From the NCBI RefSeq assembly GCF_018437225.1, contig NZ_JAAMFI010000001.1, positions 558,001-622,000 on the forward strand: DNA of 64,000 nt, written 5' to 3'. The notes below the pieces were generated by a model, which saw nothing but the letters and a program-made list of their open reading frames with translations, ran no database searches and was not told the origin of the DNA. The position numbers were made by a program, and so were the translations under genes. The stretch comes from Fructobacillus papyriferae (lineage in GTDB: Bacteria > Bacillota > Bacilli > Lactobacillales > Lactobacillaceae). Below are positions 33,501 through 43,849 of this stretch, in pieces; positions within the stretch are counted from its first letter, which is position 1; every line of letters starts with the position of its first letter.

Positions 33501-35408
33501 ATCTTTTTCGTCAGCCGTTAAATTGTCCAATTGGTCGATCATACGAGCTTGGCGATCTGCTTCGTCTTGAATGGCTTGCTTAGCATCTTGGACCTGCTTA
33601 TCAACCGAATCATTTGGTCGATAGGCATTTTGAATCTTCTTCACGAGTGCCTGTATCGTTACGTCGTCTCCGGCCTCCACGACCCCTTGGGCAGTTGTTG
33701 CCGCGTTGATGTGTTCTTCAAGCTCTCGCTGGGCTTCTTCAACGGTATGTTTTTGTGTTTCGCGTTCGCTTTCATCTAAGGTCTTGTCGCCCTTGATCTT
33801 TTCCAGCTGCTTTGTCAATTCCGCTTGGGCTTCTAACGCTTGGATCTTGTTGCTTTTTCGATCTGCGACTGCTTCGCCATCTTTGATATCAGTTGTAGCT
33901 GCCTGATCAAAAGTCTGCTTGGCTTCGTCAAACTGCGCGGCCTTCGTCGCGCCATTAATGGCCGTGGTCAATTGCTTGTAATCAGCACTAAGTTGGTTTA
34001 AGCGCGTCTGCTTTTCGTCTGCGGTCAACGTATCATTTTTTTCAATAGCTGCAACTGCTTTTTGGTTTGCTTCTGTTGCCTTTGAAACGGCTTCTTTTTT
34101 TTGTTGGTCGAAGCTTTCTTTAGGCGCAATGACAATATCTTGGTAAGCCGGGCGCTGACCAGTATCATCGGCCAATAATCCCTTTAAAGTCGTATTAATC
34201 GCTTTCGTGGCTTGATCTGGATCAGACTTAGCCAACTTTTCAGCGTCACTAATCGCTTGATAAAGCTTATCGGTGTCCGTCTGCACTTTAGCCAAAAGTT
34301 CCTCTTGTTCGGCTAAACTTAAGTCTTTATTGTCTTTAATCGCCGCTACCTGAGCTTCGTTTGCTAAATAAATGGCCGACCTGGCAGCTTCGATTCGCTT
34401 TTCAATCGATGGATTGGAATGAACGTCTTGAGCGTCTAACACCGCTTGTGTCACGATGTCCGTGACGTTTTTGGCATTATCTTGCTTTGCCAGATTTTCT
34501 TTGGCCTTATCGATAATCTCATCAATCTTTTGCTTTTTTGCGCCCTTTTCAGTTGAATTAATGGTGTTGTCATTATCAACATCATCTTTCATCTTAGTCC
34601 GGGCCGTTTCCAACTTCTGATACCCTTCTTCTTTGGCTGCATAAGATGCCTGAGCTTGGGCCTGGGCTTGTTGAATTTCTACCTTCAAATCAGGAGCTGT
34701 ACGCATCTGAATCTTGGGTGTGGTATAAAAAGCATCGTTACCTGAAGCCTTTTTACCTGCATTGTTGGAGGTGTAGGCTACTCGAAGGGTATCATCCCCT
34801 TTTTTAAATGTTTCGGGCAGTGTAAAAGGCATGGCCTTATCTTGCGATTTACCATCCGGTGCGTAAACGACTTCTCCGTCCTGGTCGGTTTTTGACTTAT
34901 CTCCTGGAGCTGTTGAAAACCTCTTGATTTGGTGGAAATTCCCATTGGATCCCGCCTCAATCCAAACCGAATTATTCGAACCACGAGGCGTAATCGTTAC
35001 AACCGTTTTTCCACCAACATAAGCTGAAATAAGCTGACCAGTGTCCTTGTCCTTACGAACAAAAACATTATTAATCTTGTAGTCGATGCTCTGATTACCA
35101 TCAACAGCAACCCCAGAAACCGTCGCTAAATTCACCCACATACCAACCAAGGCTTTTTCTGGGTCGTCAAATTTGACGTCTTCAATCGTTTGAAACTCTG
35201 GATGATCACCAGTTGCATCGTCAACAATGGATCCGGCATCTTTATTCGTATTGGAGTCGTCACTAGTTGAGGCATTCGCCAAAAGGCCAATCCCGGATGG
35301 GGTTTCTGTCATTGGCAACGCCGTACTTCCTGCCATCAAGGCCATGGTAATGACTGAAACGTAAAGCCAGCCCTTCCTTTTTTGTCCTCTCTTCACCACC
35401 ATATTCAT
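30573..35408 (-). CDS. Giant repetitive surface protein (DUF1542-like repeats), paralogue of its neighbour
   Basis: 1611 residues. A signal peptide (KRGQKRKGWLYVSVITMAL..., cleavage near ANA at about 47) is followed by a beta-rich domain (about 70-250, IDYKINNVFVRKDKDTG, VVTITPRGSNNSVWIEAG) clearly homologous to that of the next gene. About 15 helical repeats follow (NLTADEKDAAKQEI, GLTADEKTTLVNKV, NLSEEQKAQAKAEID). The end reads QPQTAKQA, a hydrophobic segment and KTKKSRQ: a sortase-like layout with a degraded LPQTG. GAGGAG is 6 bases before the ATG. Probably an adhesin or fibre on the cell surface; ligand unknown. Confidence 0.85.
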   Translation of the reverse strand: MNMVVKRGQKRKGWLYVSVITMALMAGSTALPMTETPSGIGLLANASTSDDSNTNKDAGSIVDDATGDHPEFQTIEDVKFDDPEKALVGMWVNLATVSGVAVDGNQSIDYKINNVFVRKDKDTGQLISAYVGGKTVVTITPRGSNNSVWIEAGSNGNFHQIKRFSTAPGDKSKTDQDGEVVYAPDGKSQDKAMPFTLPETFKKGDDTLRVAYTSNNAGKKASGNDAFYTTPKIQMRTAPDLKVEIQQAQAQAQASYAAKEEGYQKLETARTKMKDDVDNDNTINSTEKGAKKQKIDEIIDKAKENLAKQDNAKNVTDIVTQAVLDAQDVHSNPSIEKRIEAARSAIYLANEAQVAAIKDNKDLSLAEQEELLAKVQTDTDKLYQAISDAEKLAKSDPDQATKAINTTLKGLLADDTGQRPAYQDIVIAPKESFDQQKKEAVSKATEANQKAVAAIEKNDTLTADEKQTRLNQLSADYKQLTTAINGATKAAQFDEAKQTFDQAATTDIKDGEAVADRKSNKIQALEAQAELTKQLEKIKGDKTLDESERETQKHTVEEAQRELEEHINAATTAQGVVEAGDDVTIQALVKKIQNAYRPNDSVDKQVQDAKQAIQDEADRQARMIDQLDNLTADEKDAAKQEIQNKVAPAQNALDGATDKDDLKKRQENNDPKSDFDSIYKTNKAKESVADRAARLASELAEQATTAQTNLDKEATAAKDAIDQNGDLTADEKEAQKTAITKATDKAKEALKQSDVKTADQVEAIKKSASEDLAQFNEKKREARKAAAKIAQAQIDDINANKGLTADEKTTLVNKVKAAYDATTKNIDNAEATTAVPDVSDQSEFANTVHSEGANDHDALKKAQAAAKADVESRYAKAQADLDAKKADMSQADFDKAQDALTKHKEADVNQAENGEDITAVTAAQANATNNIAGTESDLSKVKSLDERKAEEQAVVSKKAKEDREAIDKMDTLSENQREKMKQAITAAEGAINKKINDTTQLDGLSDAKKQDQLTESFEAAKTTEAKLKLENKQKAENALIDNKVKDAKKVINALTNLSEDEKQAKLQDIDTKAGDARQKINAAKNEADFDQINQGLDVNSDLEKVTTAATNLDQDHANEKGLAEGKKAATAAIEKQAADAKAEIDAMEALAKDGDQIDESMKEKAKAARQKIAEDLAKVKENIGNTDDVKNLAGIQTNFDVKTPTQGVSDQLDHLNQLNKEKAAAKAAVQEKIDEAKRQLEAMDNLDADSKKALEGKIQADAKAAFDGIEDKVAGLKQLVNNGDKNSVLTDIVKHTSFDQDIADAKNKVKAFAKALTDSKKDVDQAIIDEKAKIDQMNQLTEDEKATAKKDLDKQAETAKSQIDQGQTADQVRELVKKSTFKSDVSDIMGDLQTRDSLAVQKQKAQAAIDQEAKQAEDKIDGMMNLSTAQKDKAKAEIKASAKTAKNLIAADDNADAVIEHKLDTTFTNQSQQVLEKLGTHDSLLDQKAAAKALVDKKVAAAKATIDSMPNLSEEQKAQAKAEIDAASNRAKSKIDADQSADEILLDSKDLTFDRQKEALMDRLSKIQTVEDTTTAQPQTAKQAIKNGNWLTILLLSMTTFFFIKTKKSRQ

Positions 35409-35562
35409 TCAATACTCCTCATTTTTTATCTCTAAACAGTTTACGAAAGGACTATTACAACTTTAAGACGAATTGTAACAAAGTTGTTTTAATCACATTG
35501 TTTTTTAATAACTTTGTATCAATTTTGACTCGTTCTAGATACATTCGTCGCATGAGGACGTG

Positions 35563-35602
35563 AACTAAAAAAGCCATCCGTCGGTGCGGATGGCTTTTTT
35601 AT
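35563..35602 (-). terminator. Terminator after camS
   Basis: AAAAAAGCCATCCG / CGGATGGCTTTTTT hairpin directly after the camS stop; symmetrical. Confidence 0.9.
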
Positions 35603-35606
35603 CTTT

Positions 35607-36746
35607 TTACATGTAAATCATCGTATAAGATTTTTCGTCAGACTTACGATTCAAAATAACCTGCGTTTCATTGGCTGTCTTAATCGTGATCTGAACAGGA
35701 GCTGACGATGGCAGGAACTTAACGGCTGCCGATGCGACATAGTTCGCAAAGGCTTCAATTTCGGTCTGTGAATAGAACTGGGTCGTCACGGTCGCTTTCA
35801 TCGAAGTCAACTTAGAATTCGTGAAGTGACCAATGGCCGTTGCGCCAGCAATGTTTGGGAAGAAGTTGGCGATATCGTTTTTAAAGTTGGTAAAGCCAGT
35901 GTTCTCATCGTTTCCAACAGAAGATGAATCCGAGCTTTCCTTTGGGAAGACGACGGTCTTATCATCAATGTTGGTCCAAGCAGAAATGTTGGTGCCGGAC
36001 TTAGACGTGGCTTCCGAATAGAAGGCGCCGCCGCCAAGCGAATCTTCCGGTGCATTGGCATACATGGCAATCACAATCGGAATGTTTTTGGCCACACCCG
36101 TCTGCGCACGGATCTGCTTAATTAATTTAGGTGCAATTTTTTTACCATAGGCAATTCGCGCTTCTTCTGAAATCGACTGGTAGTAGTTCGCTCCATACTG
36201 TTCTTTTTGGTAGACGTCTTGGGTGTTCATGGCAACACCAACAACCATTCCGGCTAGCTTAAGGTTTGAGCCTTCCTTGGTCATGAAGTCTTGCTCCGTC
36301 AAGCTTTGAACATAAATCGGTTCTCGAGAAGAATCCGTCTTACCGTTATCCTTTGGATTCAAAGCAGTTAAGTTCGAATCTGTCTGACGACTGAGCAGAC
36401 CGTTCACCGTATCTGATGACAGGTATTGGCCCTCTTGGAAGATATAGCGCCCCGTCTTAAAGTGATTTTTGGCCAAATTCAACAAGCCGGATTCAAAATC
36501 CTTAGTATCCACTTGATTTCCCTGCGAAGTGGCCGTCAAGCCCCGGGCTGCAGAGGTCAAATAATGACCGTCTTTGATAACCGTTTGATACTGACCTGCC
36601 GAATTTTGTGTCAATTGGACACCCTTGGTTTTTGAAACCGATGGCGACATCGTCGCTCGGTTCATGAAGAAAAAGAAAAGAGCGAGCACGATGATAGCGC
36701 CAGCACCAATGATTAGCCAGGTCTTTAATTTAATACGTTTCAGCAT
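35607..36746 (-). CDS. camS: CamS family protein, membrane-anchored variant
   Basis: 379 residues. CamS proteins are Firmicute lipoproteins encoded after pcrA-ligA; their signal peptides release sex-pheromone-like peptides in enterococci. Recognisable parts are LTEQDFMTKEGSNLKLAGMVVGVAMN and QIRAQTGVAKNIPIVIAMYANAPEDS. The N-terminus has a membrane segment (about 10-29, LIIGAGAIIVLALFFFFM) but no lipobox cysteine, so it is anchored by an uncleaved helix. gatCAB, which usually follows camS, is not here. GAGGA precedes the ATG. Confidence 0.85.
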   Translation of the reverse strand: MLKRIKLKTWLIIGAGAIIVLALFFFFMNRATMSPSVSKTKGVQLTQNSAGQYQTVIKDGHYLTSAARGLTATSQGNQVDTKDFESGLLNLAKNHFKTGRYIFQEGQYLSSDTVNGLLSRQTDSNLTALNPKDNGKTDSSREPIYVQSLTEQDFMTKEGSNLKLAGMVVGVAMNTQDVYQKEQYGANYYQSISEEARIAYGKKIAPKLIKQIRAQTGVAKNIPIVIAMYANAPEDSLGGGAFYSEATSKSGTNISAWTNIDDKTVVFPKESSDSSSVGNDENTGFTNFKNDIANFFPNIAGATAIGHFTNSKLTSMKATVTTQFYSQTEIEAFANYVASAAVKFLPSSAPVQITIKTANETQVILNRKSDEKSYTMIYM

Positions 36747-36773
36747 GAGTAATCCTCTTAGAAAAGCCGGCTT

Positions 36774-38831
<2,058 letters not shown>

Positions 38832-38902
38832 CTATGTACGAGCAGAAGTAGGCCGGGCCTTCTTCTACTCTTTTAACGTTCATTTTTTTAAAGCCAGACT
38901 TC

Positions 38903-41155
38903 CTAATCCGCCTTTTTAATCGGCGCAAAGGCAGCCAGCAACTGCTTAATGCCATCATCTGGAAAGGCCACCTTCAGCTCCTGATCCTCGCCAGATCCAG
39001 TCGCTGAAACCACGGTTCCAATGCCCCACTTCTTGTGTTGGACCTTATCGCCAGCCTGCCAAGAAACGCCTTCGGCACCAGTTGTAGCCGCCGATGACTT
39101 TTGCACGGCAGAAGCCTGAACCGGACGCCCGTTATAAGTCGTCTGTGTGGCCCGCAAGAACTTCGAGGACAACCCGGGTTGGGTGGCCGATGAGCCAGCT
39201 GGGTAAGCCTTTTCAATCAAGTTGTCTGAGATCTCATCAATGAAGCGTGAAGGCTGATTGGCCTGTGTCTTTCCGTACAGCATGCGCGAAAAGGCGTTGG
39301 TCAAATATAATTTCTGCTCCGCACGAGTGATCCCAACGTAGGCCAAACGGCGCTCTTCTTCCAGCAAATCCTCGTCTTGGGCCGAGCGTCCCAGTGGGAA
39401 GAGCCCTTCTTCCAAACCGATCAAAAAGACGATTGGGAATTCCAATCCCTTGGCTGCGTGTAAAGTCATCAAGGTCACCTGACCGGAATCTTCTTCGACA
39501 TTGTCTAACTCCGCCATCAAGGCTGTTGACCCCAAAAAATCAGTTAATGGGTCAACTGCGTCCTCAGCATCTTTGTCGTATTTGGCCTCGAATTCCTTGG
39601 TAACCGAAATGAATTCGTCTAAGTTTTCCAAACGAGACTGGGACTCCGGATCCGACTTTTGCTGGAGTTCCTTGCGGTAACCAGACTGATCCAAAATCAG
39701 ATCCGTCAATTCGGAAACCTCTAAGAATTCGGCTTGCTGGCGGAAGTTGTTGATCATTTCGGCAAAAGCCAGCAACTTCGTGGCAGCTGCCGGCCGAACG
39801 TCTGGGGCCATCTCGATTTGGTCAATGGCTTTTAACATTGGCAAGTTGATGGAATCGGCAAAAGCAAAGAGCCGATCAATCGTCGTTTGACCAATCGAAC
39901 GTTTAGGCACGTTGATAATCCGTTCAAGCGCGGCATTGTCTGCTGGGTTGGCGACCAAGGACAAGTAGGCCATGATGTCTAGAATTTCTTTGCGATCATA
40001 GAACTTGTGCCCACCAACAATCGTATAGGGCACGTTTGCTTTGACCAAGGCTTCTTCCATCGCACGGGACTGCGCGTTGGTCCGGTACAAAATGGCAAAG
40101 TCCGACAGGGACTTCTTTTGCTCCCGCTGTCCCTTTTGAATCTTACCCAAGACATAATAGGCTTCATCTTGAGCGGATTGGGCGCGATAGTAGGTCAGCT
40201 TTTCACCCTGACCGTTTTCCGTCCACAACTTTTTGGGCACCCGCTCATTGTTATTGTTAATGACCTCGTTGGCAGCGTCCAGAATGTTTTGCGTGGACCG
40301 GTAGTTTTGTTCCAAGAAGACCGACTTGGCTTCAGGCCAATCTTTTTCGAAGTTTAAAATGTTTTGCATGTTGGCGCCACGCCAACCATAAATCGACTGA
40401 TCGGCATCCCCAACAACCGCCAAATTTTTAGACCCTTGAGCCAATAAGTTGACGATTTTGTACTGGGCATCGTTGGTATCCTGGTACTCATCGACATGCA
40501 GATAGCGGAACTGCTCTTGGTAGCGTTTCAAAACCTCCGGTACTTTTTCAAAGAGATCGATGGTCTTCATAATCAAATCATCAAAGTCGACCGATTGGGC
40601 TTGGGCCAAGGCCTTTTGGTAGGCCTTGTACACTTCGGCCACCCGTTCTTCGTAAAAGTTACCAGCCTGTTTCGCATAGTCCTTTGGCGTCAGCAGTTCG
40701 TTTTTGGCGTTTGAAATGGTTCCCAAAATGGTCCGCGGATCGTATTGATTGGAATCCAAGTTCAACTCGTTAACCACCCGCTTAACCAAGGTTTTTTGCG
40801 CCGATGAATCCAAAATCGTGAAATTCTTGCCCAAGCCAATCTGTTCACCATCGCGGCGCAAAATGCGCACGGCCAAGGCGTGGAAAGTGGAAACCCAGAT
40901 CATCTGCGCTTGTTCTGGATCGACCAACTTAGCAATTCGCTCACGCATCTCCCGAGCCGCCTTATTGGTGAAGGTGATGGCCAGAATCCGCCATGGTTTC
41001 ACGTCCAAATCCTCGATCAAATGCGCCACCCGGTGCGTCAACACACGGGTTTTACCTGAGCCGGCACCAGCCATAATTAAAAGCGGCCCCTCTGTCGTGG
41101 CAACCGCTTCGGCCTGCTTATCATTCATTCCTTTGGTCAATTCTTCAACAGTCAT
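38903..41155 (-). CDS. pcrA: ATP-dependent DNA helicase PcrA (UvrD/Rep family)
   Basis: 750 residues, superfamily 1A helicase: motif I AGAGSGKTRVLTHR (about 29), motif II VDEYQDTNDAQ (about 222), motif III VVGDADQSIYGWRGAN, motif IV LEQNYRST, motif V/VI TLMTLHAAKGLEFPIVF and VGITRAEQKLYL. A C-terminal Tudor-like region (GDKVQHKKWGIGTVVSATG) binds RNA polymerase in homologues. First gene of pcrA-ligA-camS. AGGA precedes the ATG. Confidence 0.97.
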   Translation of the reverse strand: MTVEELTKGMNDKQAEAVATTEGPLLIMAGAGSGKTRVLTHRVAHLIEDLDVKPWRILAITFTNKAAREMRERIAKLVDPEQAQMIWVSTFHALAVRILRRDGEQIGLGKNFTILDSSAQKTLVKRVVNELNLDSNQYDPRTILGTISNAKNELLTPKDYAKQAGNFYEERVAEVYKAYQKALAQAQSVDFDDLIMKTIDLFEKVPEVLKRYQEQFRYLHVDEYQDTNDAQYKIVNLLAQGSKNLAVVGDADQSIYGWRGANMQNILNFEKDWPEAKSVFLEQNYRSTQNILDAANEVINNNNERVPKKLWTENGQGEKLTYYRAQSAQDEAYYVLGKIQKGQREQKKSLSDFAILYRTNAQSRAMEEALVKANVPYTIVGGHKFYDRKEILDIMAYLSLVANPADNAALERIINVPKRSIGQTTIDRLFAFADSINLPMLKAIDQIEMAPDVRPAAATKLLAFAEMINNFRQQAEFLEVSELTDLILDQSGYRKELQQKSDPESQSRLENLDEFISVTKEFEAKYDKDAEDAVDPLTDFLGSTALMAELDNVEEDSGQVTLMTLHAAKGLEFPIVFLIGLEEGLFPLGRSAQDEDLLEEERRLAYVGITRAEQKLYLTNAFSRMLYGKTQANQPSRFIDEISDNLIEKAYPAGSSATQPGLSSKFLRATQTTYNGRPVQASAVQKSSAATTGAEGVSWQAGDKVQHKKWGIGTVVSATGSGEDQELKVAFPDDGIKQLLAAFAPIKKAD

Positions 41156-41264
41156 TTTGCCATCCTAAAGTGTATTCTTGCTCCTTATATTTTAGCATAG
41201 AAGAGGCTCCTTGACGGCGAATCCACTAGGTAAAATCAATGCGTTTTTCTTCATTTCTTCACAA

Positions 41265-41300
41265 AAAAAGTCCGTTAAAACGGACTTTTTGTTCTTTTGT
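41265..41300 (-). terminator. Terminator after the glucosaminidase gene
   Basis: AAAAAGTCCGTT-TTA-AACGGACTTTTTTT on the minus strand, ending next to the stop codon. Confidence 0.85.
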
Positions 41301-41927
41301 CTAATCAGCCAGATCAAATCGGTGCAAATGGTACTTCTCGATCACCTGGATGAGTTTTTCGGCATAATCAGGGTCGGTCGCATAACGATCGGTTACAAGG
41401 CCCTGGGCTGCTTCTCGATAATTCGCAGCAGACAAAACGTGAGCATACTGGGTTGGATTCCAGGAAGTGCCCTCTTTTAGTAATTTGGCGTGGGCCAGCA
41501 TGGACGCCTGCCAAGAAGCATAGGACACAAAGGGGGCTTCGACCGTCGTCCAACCATCAGCCGTGTACTCCTTGGTTGGCAGCGTCACAGATGGCTGACC
41601 GGCGGCCGCCTTTACACCATACAAATTATGGGCTTGTTGCGCCAAAGTAGACTGTCCAAAATCAGATTCCAAAGCGGCCTGGGCCAAGGAGATCGAGGCA
41701 AAGACACCGTATTGACGCTGCAGTTGTTGGGCATATGGCGCCCAGGCCTTTAGCTGTTTGGATCTCTGATCTTCAACTTGAGCCTCTTTTCGCTCCGCCA
41801 GAAACTCGGGGGTCAAAGAAGCCGCCGCGACGACAAGACTGATGAGGGCAAAGAGGGCAATAAAGTAGCGACGCCGGTCTTTTTTACGACGCGGTAACTT
41901 GAACCACTTATGTTTTTTTCGAGCCAT
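41301..41927 (-). CDS. Membrane-anchored glucosaminidase-domain peptidoglycan hydrolase
   Basis: 208 residues from the ATG at 41927, which has AAGGAGGGG 4-5 bases upstream; a reading 38 codons longer is not supported. A very basic start (ARKKHKWFKLPRRKKDRRR) precedes one membrane helix (about 21-42). The rest is a GH73-type domain with AQAALESDFGQSTLAQQAHNLYGVKA (catalytic Glu in ALESDFG) and FVSYASWQASMLAHAKLL. Probably cuts glycan strands outside the membrane. No cell-wall binding repeats. Single gene. Confidence 0.87.
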   Translation of the reverse strand: MARKKHKWFKLPRRKKDRRRYFIALFALISLVVAAASLTPEFLAERKEAQVEDQRSKQLKAWAPYAQQLQRQYGVFASISLAQAALESDFGQSTLAQQAHNLYGVKAAAGQPSVTLPTKEYTADGWTTVEAPFVSYASWQASMLAHAKLLKEGTSWNPTQYAHVLSAANYREAAQGLVTDRYATDPDYAEKLIQVIEKYHLHRFDLAD

Positions 41928-42010
41928 CAGCCCCTCCTTTTTTCTTAAACTTTCTAATTTAAAAGTATACAACTTTTTGAAAGCGTTGAAAAAAATCCCC
42001 GTGATCAAAA

Positions 42011-42040
42011 GAAAAAAGCCCGCAAGGCAGGCTTTTTTCA
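42011..42040 (-). terminator. Terminator after the small membrane protein gene
   Basis: AAAAAAGCC-tgccttgcg-GGCTTTTTTC hairpin about 20 bases after the stop at 42060. Confidence 0.75.
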
Positions 42041-42059
42041 AAGTGATTTCATGGACTGC

Positions 42060-42452
42060 TTACTTTTTGTAAGTGGAGCCTTGCAGGTTAATCCTCTTCT
42101 TGTTGTTCGACAACTGGAAAGCAACCCCGCGGATACCGCCTTCTTTAGCAGCCGTTGAATCCTTGTCGTAAAGCAAAACCAAAACGTTATCCTTCACGTA
42201 GTAGTGGCCTGAAAGCGTTTCGCTCTTATTCGTTTTACTGTAGAGTTTATAGCTGTCCTTGTTGAATTTAATGGCCGTTCCACCCTCTTTGTAGGTGTAA
42301 GTACCAGACAAACGCTGCGTGTCTTCATAGGCCTTATAAGAGAAGCCAGCAATGGCCAAAAGGAGCACAACCAGCACAATGATGCCAGCGATCCACTTGG
42401 TCTTCTTTGAGAAATTCTTAGGGTTCATTTTTTCTAACGAAAGCTTTTTCAT
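42060..42452 (-). CDS. Hypothetical small membrane-anchored protein
   Basis: 130 residues: a basic cytoplasmic start, one membrane helix (about 19-40, WIAGIIVLVVLLLAIAGFSY) and an extracellular beta-rich domain (LSGTYTYKEGGTAIKFNKDSYKLYS..., LSGHYYVKDNVLVLLY). The layout resembles small lactobacillal proteins of unknown function that repeat a strand motif with Gly-x-Tyr. GGAAG lies about 12 bases before the ATG. Function not known. Confidence 0.75.
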   Translation of the reverse strand: MKKLSLEKMNPKNFSKKTKWIAGIIVLVVLLLAIAGFSYKAYEDTQRLSGTYTYKEGGTAIKFNKDSYKLYSKTNKSETLSGHYYVKDNVLVLLYDKDSTAAKEGGIRGVAFQLSNNKKRINLQGSTYKK

Positions 42453-42599
42453 GAGTTGATTCTTCCTTTCTTCTCTAGATTAGTCTTCTCATCTGGAAAG
42501 TCAAGGTTCTTTCGACTCTTTCTAAGGTAATTTACTCTTTATTGTCTTATAACTGCTGCTTCGATATCGCGTTTCACACGTTTCCCCAGCCTTTTCGAC

Positions 42600-42634
42600 A
42601 AAAAAAGCCCGCCTTTAAGCGAGCTTCATGCGTC
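42600..42634 (-). terminator. Terminator after the DUF1292 gene
   Basis: GCTCGC-TTAAA-GGCGGGC stem followed by seven T on the minus strand; ends the ireB-ruvX-DUF1292 unit. Confidence 0.75.
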
Positions 42635-42637
42635 GTG

Positions 42638-42937
42638 TTATTCAAAGTTGGCGTCATCATCCAAGAACGTGTTCAACACTTCTTCGACCATGGCCCATTC
42701 GGCATCATCTTCGATTGGCATCAAATCGCCATCCTTCGATTCGCCATCTTCTTCAGGGTTAAAGATGTAGGCCTGAACATCAACTTGTTCGTCTTCTTCG
42801 ACACCATCTGGTACCAACAGAATGTAAGACTTGTCGTATTCTTCTGAGTGGAAAGTAAAGAGGACTTCGTATAATGCCTCGTCACCGTTATCATCCACAA
42901 GGGTAATCTTATCAATTTCGGGGTTTTCTTTTGCCAT
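42638..42937 (-). CDS. DUF1292 family protein (YrzB type)
   Basis: 99 acidic residues. KITLVDDNGDEALYEVLFTFHSEEYDKSYILLVP and a very acidic end (DDAEWAMVEEVLNTFLDDD) match the DUF1292 family. The function is not established; the gene is found with ireB (yrzL) and ruvX (yrrK) in most Firmicutes, as here. AAAGG precedes the ATG. Confidence 0.92.
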   Translation of the reverse strand: MAKENPEIDKITLVDDNGDEALYEVLFTFHSEEYDKSYILLVPDGVEEDEQVDVQAYIFNPEEDGESKDGDLMPIEDDAEWAMVEEVLNTFLDDDANFE

Positions 42938-42956
42938 TCGCTTTTCCTTTTTGTTC

Positions 42957-43391
42957 TTAATTCTTCGTTAGTTTACCGTTGGCATCCAAATAGTTTTGCA
43001 AAATGAATTCCGCAGCAATCTTATCGATAACCTTCTTACGCTTCTTGCGCGAGACATCCGCCTCTTCGATTAGCATCCGCTCGGCTTGCACCGTCGTCAG
43101 CCGCTCGTCTTGAAAGTCAGTCGGCAAGCCAAAACGTTCTTCAACCATCTTGGCATAGGCCCGCGACGCTTCGGCACGGGGGCCTTCAGAGTTATTCATG
43201 TTTTTGGGTAAGCCCAAAACAACGGCTTTGGCACCGGTCTTTTCGATCAATTCACCGAGTCGGTCGAGGCCGAAGACCTTTTCGTCTTCGTTAATCCGGA
43301 TGATTTCGACTCCTTGGGCCGTCCAGCCCATCGGATCGGAAACCGCCACACCAACTGTTTTGGAACCTACGTCTAATCCGAGTATCCGCAT
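42957..43391 (-). CDS. ruvX: RuvX/YqgF Holliday junction resolvase-like nuclease
   Basis: 144 residues, RNase H fold: [17 protein letters not shown] (about 4-20, first Asp), [17 protein letters not shown] (about 58), [13 protein letters not shown] (about 94) and [13 protein letters not shown] near the end. Homologues process pre-16S rRNA 5' ends and may cut Holliday junctions. Its ATG overlaps the ireB stop by one base (TAATG). Confidence 0.95.
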   Translation of the reverse strand: MRILGLDVGSKTVGVAVSDPMGWTAQGVEIIRINEDEKVFGLDRLGELIEKTGAKAVVLGLPKNMNNSEGPRAEASRAYAKMVEERFGLPTDFQDERLTTVQAERMLIEEADVSRKKRKKVIDKIAAEFILQNYLDANGKLTKN

Positions 43392-43642
43392 TACTTTTTC
43401 AAATAAGCGTGTACGAGCTCTTCGATAATCTCGTCACGTTCGTGGCGCTTGATCAGGTTCCTGGCGTCGTGCAGACGGGGAATGTAAGCGGGGTCACCAG
43501 ACATCAGGTAGCCCACGATTTGGTTGATTGGGTTATAACCCTTTTCTTCCAAAGCGGCATAAACCAAAAACATCGTATCGTGGATATCTTTTGGCTCCTG
43601 TTGTCCAAAATTAAAAATGGCTGTCTTATCACTGACACTCAT
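43391..43642 (-). CDS. ireB: IreB family regulatory phosphoprotein
   Basis: 83 residues from the ATG at 43642 with GGAG 8 bases upstream; a GTG three codons earlier sits too near that site. Family sequence: [36 protein letters not shown] (cited in parts). In Enterococcus IreB is a target of the Ser/Thr kinase IreK and affects cephalosporin tolerance. First gene of ireB-ruvX-DUF1292. Confidence 0.94.
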   Translation of the reverse strand: MSVSDKTAIFNFGQQEPKDIHDTMFLVYAALEEKGYNPINQIVGYLMSGDPAYIPRLHDARNLIKRHERDEIIEELVHAYLKK

Positions 43643-43728
43643 TGTACACACTCCTTTCTTTATCTAATCTTAAGGTTTTCTGCTTGCTTCTAGTTTAACA
43701 CGATTTCTCGTGTTCATGAGCCGTTTGT

Positions 43729-43773
43729 TAAAAAAGCAGGAGATGGTCTAGACCTAGTCAGCAGCTTTTTTAA
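43729..43773 (-). terminator. Probable terminator between alaS and ireB
   Basis: AAAAAAGC and GCTTTTTT arms enclose about 28 bases that include the 10-bp palindrome GGTCTAGACC; on the minus strand it lies downstream of alaS. Confidence 0.5.
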
Positions 43774-43792
43774 GCCGCCTTTTTTCTGCAAA

Positions 43793-43832
43793 ATGGACAG
43801 ATTGCTCACCCAAGAGGTGGGCGCTAGTCCAT
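43793..43832 (-). other. Stable two-part hairpin just downstream of alaS
   Basis: Outer stem ATGGAC/GTCCAT (43793-43798 with 43827-43832), inner 7-bp stem GCTCACC/GGTGGGC with loop CAAGA. No T-run follows on either strand, so it is not a simple terminator; it could be a 3' end-protecting or leader structure. Confidence 0.5.
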
Positions 43833-43849
43833 CTCGCTTGGTGAAAGCC

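Noticed and set aside
24583-35408. CRISPR-like or satellite repeat array
   Set aside because: The repeats are protein-level units of 60-90 codons with diverged DNA, not short identical repeats with spacers.
41978-41991. cre-like TGAAAGCGTTGAAA near the glucosaminidase promoter
   Set aside because: Two mismatches at conserved positions (12 of 14), and the gene is not an expected target.
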